64,000 bases of DNA from Salinicoccus sp. RF5 (GTDB lineage Bacteria > Bacillota > Bacilli > Staphylococcales > Salinicoccaceae). The DNA is taken from NCBI RefSeq assembly GCF_020786625.1, contig NZ_JAJGRC010000002.1:405513-469512 (forward strand). Direction: 5' to 3'. The translations under genes were made by a program, and so were the position numbers. This document shows positions 61,460 to 64,000 of the stretch, piece after piece; positions within the stretch are counted from its first letter, which is position 1; each line of letters starts with the position of its first letter. Under the pieces are notes generated by a model. The model was not told the origin of the DNA, did not search any database, and saw only the letters and a program-made list of their open reading frames with translations.

Positions 61460-63016
61460 TTAGTCGTTTGCTTCCATATCGACATCGTCGATGTTGATGC
61501 CCATTGCATTGGCAACGCCTCTGCCGTATGCAGGATCTGCTTTGTAGCAGTTTCGGATGTGGCGATGTTTCACACGATCGGAAACACCCTGCATTTCATT
61601 TGCTGTATTTTCGAAGATGCGCTGTTTCATTTCATCGGACTGCAGATTGAAGAGCTTTCCTGGCTGCTCATAATACTGGTCGTCATCGTCACGGAAATTG
61701 TGCTCGTAGACAAGACCTTCCATTTCAAGCGCCGGCTGTTTAGCATCAGCATCATCCTTGTAATGATCATAGCTGTTTGGATAGTAGTTTGTGTGGCCAC
61801 CAAGGTTGCCATCGACCCTCATTGCGCCGTCACGGCTGAATGGACATACATTGGATGCCGCTTTTGGAGAGTTGACTGGAATCTGATGGTGGTTCGCACC
61901 GAGACGATAGCGCTGAGTATCTCCATAGGAGAACAGACGGCCCTGAAGCATCTTATCAGGGGAGAAACCGATACCTGGAACGATGTTTGTAGGAGCAAAC
62001 GCAGCCTGTTCAACTTCTGCGAAGTAGTTTTCAGGGTTGCGGTTGAGCTCAAATTCACCAACAGGAATCAGTGGGAACTCGTCCTTGTACCAAACTTTTG
62101 TCAGGTCGAATGGGTTGTGGTAGTGGTTCTTCGCCTGCTCTTCAGTCATTACCTGGATGTATAGTTTCCATTTAGGGAAGTTGCCTTCTTCAATTGCGTT
62201 GTAGAGATCCCTTTGGGAAGATTCGCGGTCTTTCGCAATCACTTCTTCAGCTTCTTCAGCTGTCAGGTTTTCGATGCCCTGTTCGGTTCTGAAGTGGAAT
62301 TTGACCCATACACGCTCATTGTCTGCATTGACCATGCTGTATGTGTGGGAACCGAAACCATGCATGTTCCTGTAGCCTTTTGGAATACCGCGGTCAGTCA
62401 TGAGGATCGTCACCTGGTGCAACGCTTCAGGAAGCAGTGTCCAGAAATCCCAGTTGCTTTCAGCATTGTGCATGTTTGTTCTCGGGTCACGTTTTACGAC
62501 GTGGTTCAAACTTGCGAAGAGCTTAGGATCACGGAAGAAGAATACAGGCGTGTTGTTGCCGACAAGGTCCCAGTTACCTTCTTCAGTATAGAATTTAAGG
62601 GCGAAGCCACGGATGTCACGTTCAGCATCTGCTGCACCACGTTCGCCGGCAACAGTAGAGAAACGTGCGAACATTTCAGTCTGCTTTCCAACTTCGCTGA
62701 AGATTTTGGCCTTTGTATATTTTGTGATATCATGAGTTACAGTAAAAGTACCGTAGGCACCTGAGCCTTTTGCGTGCATACGTCTTTCAGGGATGACTTC
62801 ACGGTCGAAATGCCCCATTTGTTCAAGGAAGTAGGGATCCTGCATTACCATAGGTCCACGCGGTCCAGCAGTCATTGAATTTTCGCGGTCACCTACAGGT
62901 GCACCAAACAGAGTAGTCAGACGATCACTCGGCTGGTTCTTTCCTTGTTCCCTCGGATGTGTGCCGCCGCCAGTACGTGCGTCCCCAGGCATATTGTTCT
63001 TGTTTTCAAAATCCAT
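61460..63016 (-). CDS. katA: Haem catalase, small-subunit monofunctional
   Basis: A 518-residue clade-3 catalase that destroys hydrogen peroxide. The catalytic His81 is in [14 protein letters not shown], the Asn in [11 protein letters not shown] and the haem-ligand Tyr in [14 protein letters not shown]. The ATG has GGAGG 10 bases upstream. A PerR box (63054-63068) overlaps the likely -10, so peroxide should induce it. The C-terminus ([12 protein letters not shown]) is acidic. Confidence 0.97.
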   Translation of the reverse strand: MDFENKNNMPGDARTGGGTHPREQGKNQPSDRLTTLFGAPVGDRENSMTAGPRGPMVMQDPYFLEQMGHFDREVIPERRMHAKGSGAYGTFTVTHDITKYTKAKIFSEVGKQTEMFARFSTVAGERGAADAERDIRGFALKFYTEEGNWDLVGNNTPVFFFRDPKLFASLNHVVKRDPRTNMHNAESNWDFWTLLPEALHQVTILMTDRGIPKGYRNMHGFGSHTYSMVNADNERVWVKFHFRTEQGIENLTAEEAEEVIAKDRESSQRDLYNAIEEGNFPKWKLYIQVMTEEQAKNHYHNPFDLTKVWYKDEFPLIPVGEFELNRNPENYFAEVEQAAFAPTNIVPGIGFSPDKMLQGRLFSYGDTQRYRLGANHHQIPVNSPKAASNVCPFSRDGAMRVDGNLGGHTNYYPNSYDHYKDDADAKQPALEMEGLVYEHNFRDDDDQYYEQPGKLFNLQSDEMKQRIFENTANEMQGVSDRVKHRHIRNCYKADPAYGRGVANAMGINIDDVDMEAND

Positions 63017-63053
63017 TGGTAAATCCCTCCAAGAAGTTATTTATAATCCTTGT

Positions 63054-63068
63054 TTAGAATGATTATAA
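63054..63068 (-). promoter_or_regulatory. PerR box and -10 of katA
   Basis: TTAGAATGATTATAA matches the PerR consensus TTATAATNATTATAA at 14 of 15 positions. On the minus strand it contains TATAAT, the likely katA -10, about 45 bases before the start codon, so the repressor would cover the promoter. Confidence 0.8.
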
Positions 63069-63325
63069 ATAAATAGTAACACAATAAACTTAAAAAACAA
63101 TAGATAACCATCCAAATTATTTGAATAAAATGTGTATAAATTAAAAAAGCGATCAGTATATCAGCTGGTCAGGAGAGTCCTGTCATATAAATAATGGCTC
63201 CGGGCCTGCCGCCAATCGTTTGCCAATCGTTTGATGGATAGTTACTATATATATGAAGAAAGACGGCCGAAGGGACCAGGGGATATGTTATATTATATTC
63301 CTGTAAAAAATATATTAAAAACGTA

Positions 63326-63354
63326 TTGACTTTAAACCCATTACCCTTTATTAT
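63326..63354 (+). promoter_or_regulatory. Stable RNA promoter 1 (tRNA-Glu)
   Basis: TTGACT (63326-63331), a 17-base spacer and TATTAT (63349-63354). Predicted start is G at 63362. Confidence 0.78.
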
Positions 63355-63377
63355 AAATATCGTTGCATTATTCCAAT

Positions 63378-63449
63378 GGCCCGTTGGTCAAGTGGTTAAG
63401 ACACCGCCCTTTCACGGCGGTAACACGGGTTCGAATCCCGTACGGGTCA
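63378..63449 (+). tRNA. tRNA-Glu (anticodon TTC)
   Basis: 72 bases. The acceptor stem GGCCCGT pairs with ACGGGTC, the anticodon loop CTTTCAC reads TTC, and the T arm has GGTTCGAATCC. CCA is not encoded. Confidence 0.95.
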
Positions 63450-63474
63450 CTTTTTAAAAATTTTAGCGAAAGTA

Positions 63475-63503
63475 TTGACTTGAGATGCTGCAGAGTATAT
63501 AAT
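63475..63503 (+). promoter_or_regulatory. rrn operon promoter 2
   Basis: TTGACT (63475-63480), a 17-base spacer and TATAAT (63498-63503); predicted start G at 63511 in GTCGCT. Confidence 0.85.
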
Positions 63504-63547
63504 AGTTTTTGTCGCTCAAACGAGAAACAAAAGAGCGAAAAAAGTTA

Positions 63548-63576
63548 TTGACAATCAATACGATAAAGTGTATACT
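63548..63576 (+). promoter_or_regulatory. rrn operon promoter 3
   Basis: TTGACA (63548-63553), a 17-base spacer and TATACT (63571-63576); predicted start G at 63584, again in GTCGCT. Confidence 0.85.
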
Positions 63577-63602
63577 GAATTTTGTCGCTAAAAACATAAC
63601 AT

Positions 63603-63688
<86 letters not shown>

Positions 63689-63715
63689 TCATTACTTATT
63701 CAAACAATATAACCT

Positions 63716-63789
63716 GCGGGTGTAGTTAAATGGCATAACCTCAGCCTTCCAAGCTGATGTTGTCGGTTCGATTCCGATCACCCGCTCCA
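63716..63789 (+). tRNA. tRNA-Gly (anticodon TCC)
   Basis: Acceptor GCGGGTG pairs with CACCCGC; the anticodon loop CTTCCAA reads TCC; the T arm has GGTTCGATTCC. The CCA end (63787-63789) is encoded, unlike the two other tRNAs. Confidence 0.95.
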
Positions 63790-63807
63790 TTTAATTCATA
63801 TCAATTA

Positions 63808-63830
63808 AGAACATTGAAAACTGAATGACA
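63808..63830 (+). promoter_or_regulatory. rRNA leader element, boxA-like
   Basis: AGAACATTGAAAACTGAAT resembles the boxA-containing leader of Firmicute rRNA operons, used for antitermination and processing. It is 90 bases before the 16S gene. Confidence 0.4.
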
Positions 63831-63918
63831 ATATGTCAACGTTAATTCCGATAAAAACGAATGCTACGGCATTCACTTGGGCGACAAGTAAAACCGCAAC
63901 GGAGTCAGAGAACTTCCA

Positions 63919-64000
<82 letters not shown>

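Larger units (their letters stand above)
63017..63377. other. 361-base intergenic region between katA and the tRNA-Glu gene
   Basis: Contains the katA control region (PerR box), a tandem duplication of the 11-mer GCCAATCGTTT (63211-63232) and the tRNA-Glu promoter (63326-63354). No gene is visible between. Confidence 0.7.

Overview
The window is bacterial chromosome from a low-to-mid GC Firmicute of the family Staphylococcaceae. Three things point there: the gene order (rpoE-pyrG-fba-murA-rho-rpmE-prfA-prmC; glyA-upp-wecB-atp operon-murA-fabZ-ywpF-ssb; murF-cshA-PH-domain genes-acpS-alr-mazEF-rsbUVW-sigB), a staphylococcal-type MazE, and the first 82 bases of a 16S gene at the right edge. The roughly 50 percent GC and the salt-related transporters fit Salinicoccus or a close relative better than Staphylococcus. 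The genus is an inference.

Layout. 1-3124: end of a TRAP-TAXI uptake operon. 3161-5247 (minus): arsRBC arsenic resistance operon with a clear promoter-operator. 5432-8132: a ureohydrolase, an unusual NRAMP-family transporter and an OsmC peroxidase. 8187-14548: lipoprotein plus cation/proton antiporter, an orphan ABC ATPase, type II pantothenate kinase, a BCCT betaine transporter and a double-GNAT protein. 14621-31981: housekeeping block (RNA polymerase delta, CTP synthase with its attenuator, a heavy-metal P-type ATPase inserted between pyrG and ywjG, aldolase, transaldolase, MurA, Rho, L31, RF1 and its methylase, Sua5, arginine phosphatase, RpiB, YwlG, GlyA, Upp, WecB). 32122-38953: complete nine-gene F1Fo ATP synthase operon. 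39000-42451: DUF1146, second MurA, EpuA-like protein, FabZ, YwpF, SSB. 42915-48030: LysM-Rpf cell wall protein with a WalR-type box, YidC, cardiolipin synthase, a 49-residue unknown, RodA/FtsW. 48171-55872: MurF, an alpha/beta hydrolase whose start seems non-canonical, CshA, three PH-domain membrane proteins, AcpS, Alr. 55944-61414: MazEF, the RsbUVW-SigB stress module, Tex. 61460-63016: PerR-type catalase. 63326-64000: start of a ribosomal RNA operon with tRNA-Glu, tandem G-initiating promoters, tRNA-Leu, tRNA-Gly and 16S rRNA.

How the genes work together. Much of the window serves cell wall synthesis (two MurA, WecB, MurF, Alr, RodA, LysM-Rpf), energy (ATP synthase) and translation quality or termination. 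Around this core sit stress modules that can be read from their operators: ArsR for arsenic, PerR for catalase, SigB autoregulation, a WalR-like site for wall turnover and CTP-sensing attenuation for pyrG. No transposase, integrase, phage gene or CRISPR array was seen. The least conventional items are the ureohydrolase plus divergent NRAMP pair (both with changed metal ligands), the alpha/beta hydrolase lacking a usable ATG/GTG/TTG, the Rpf-type protein in the sceD position, and convergent genes that share palindromic or overlapping 3' ends.
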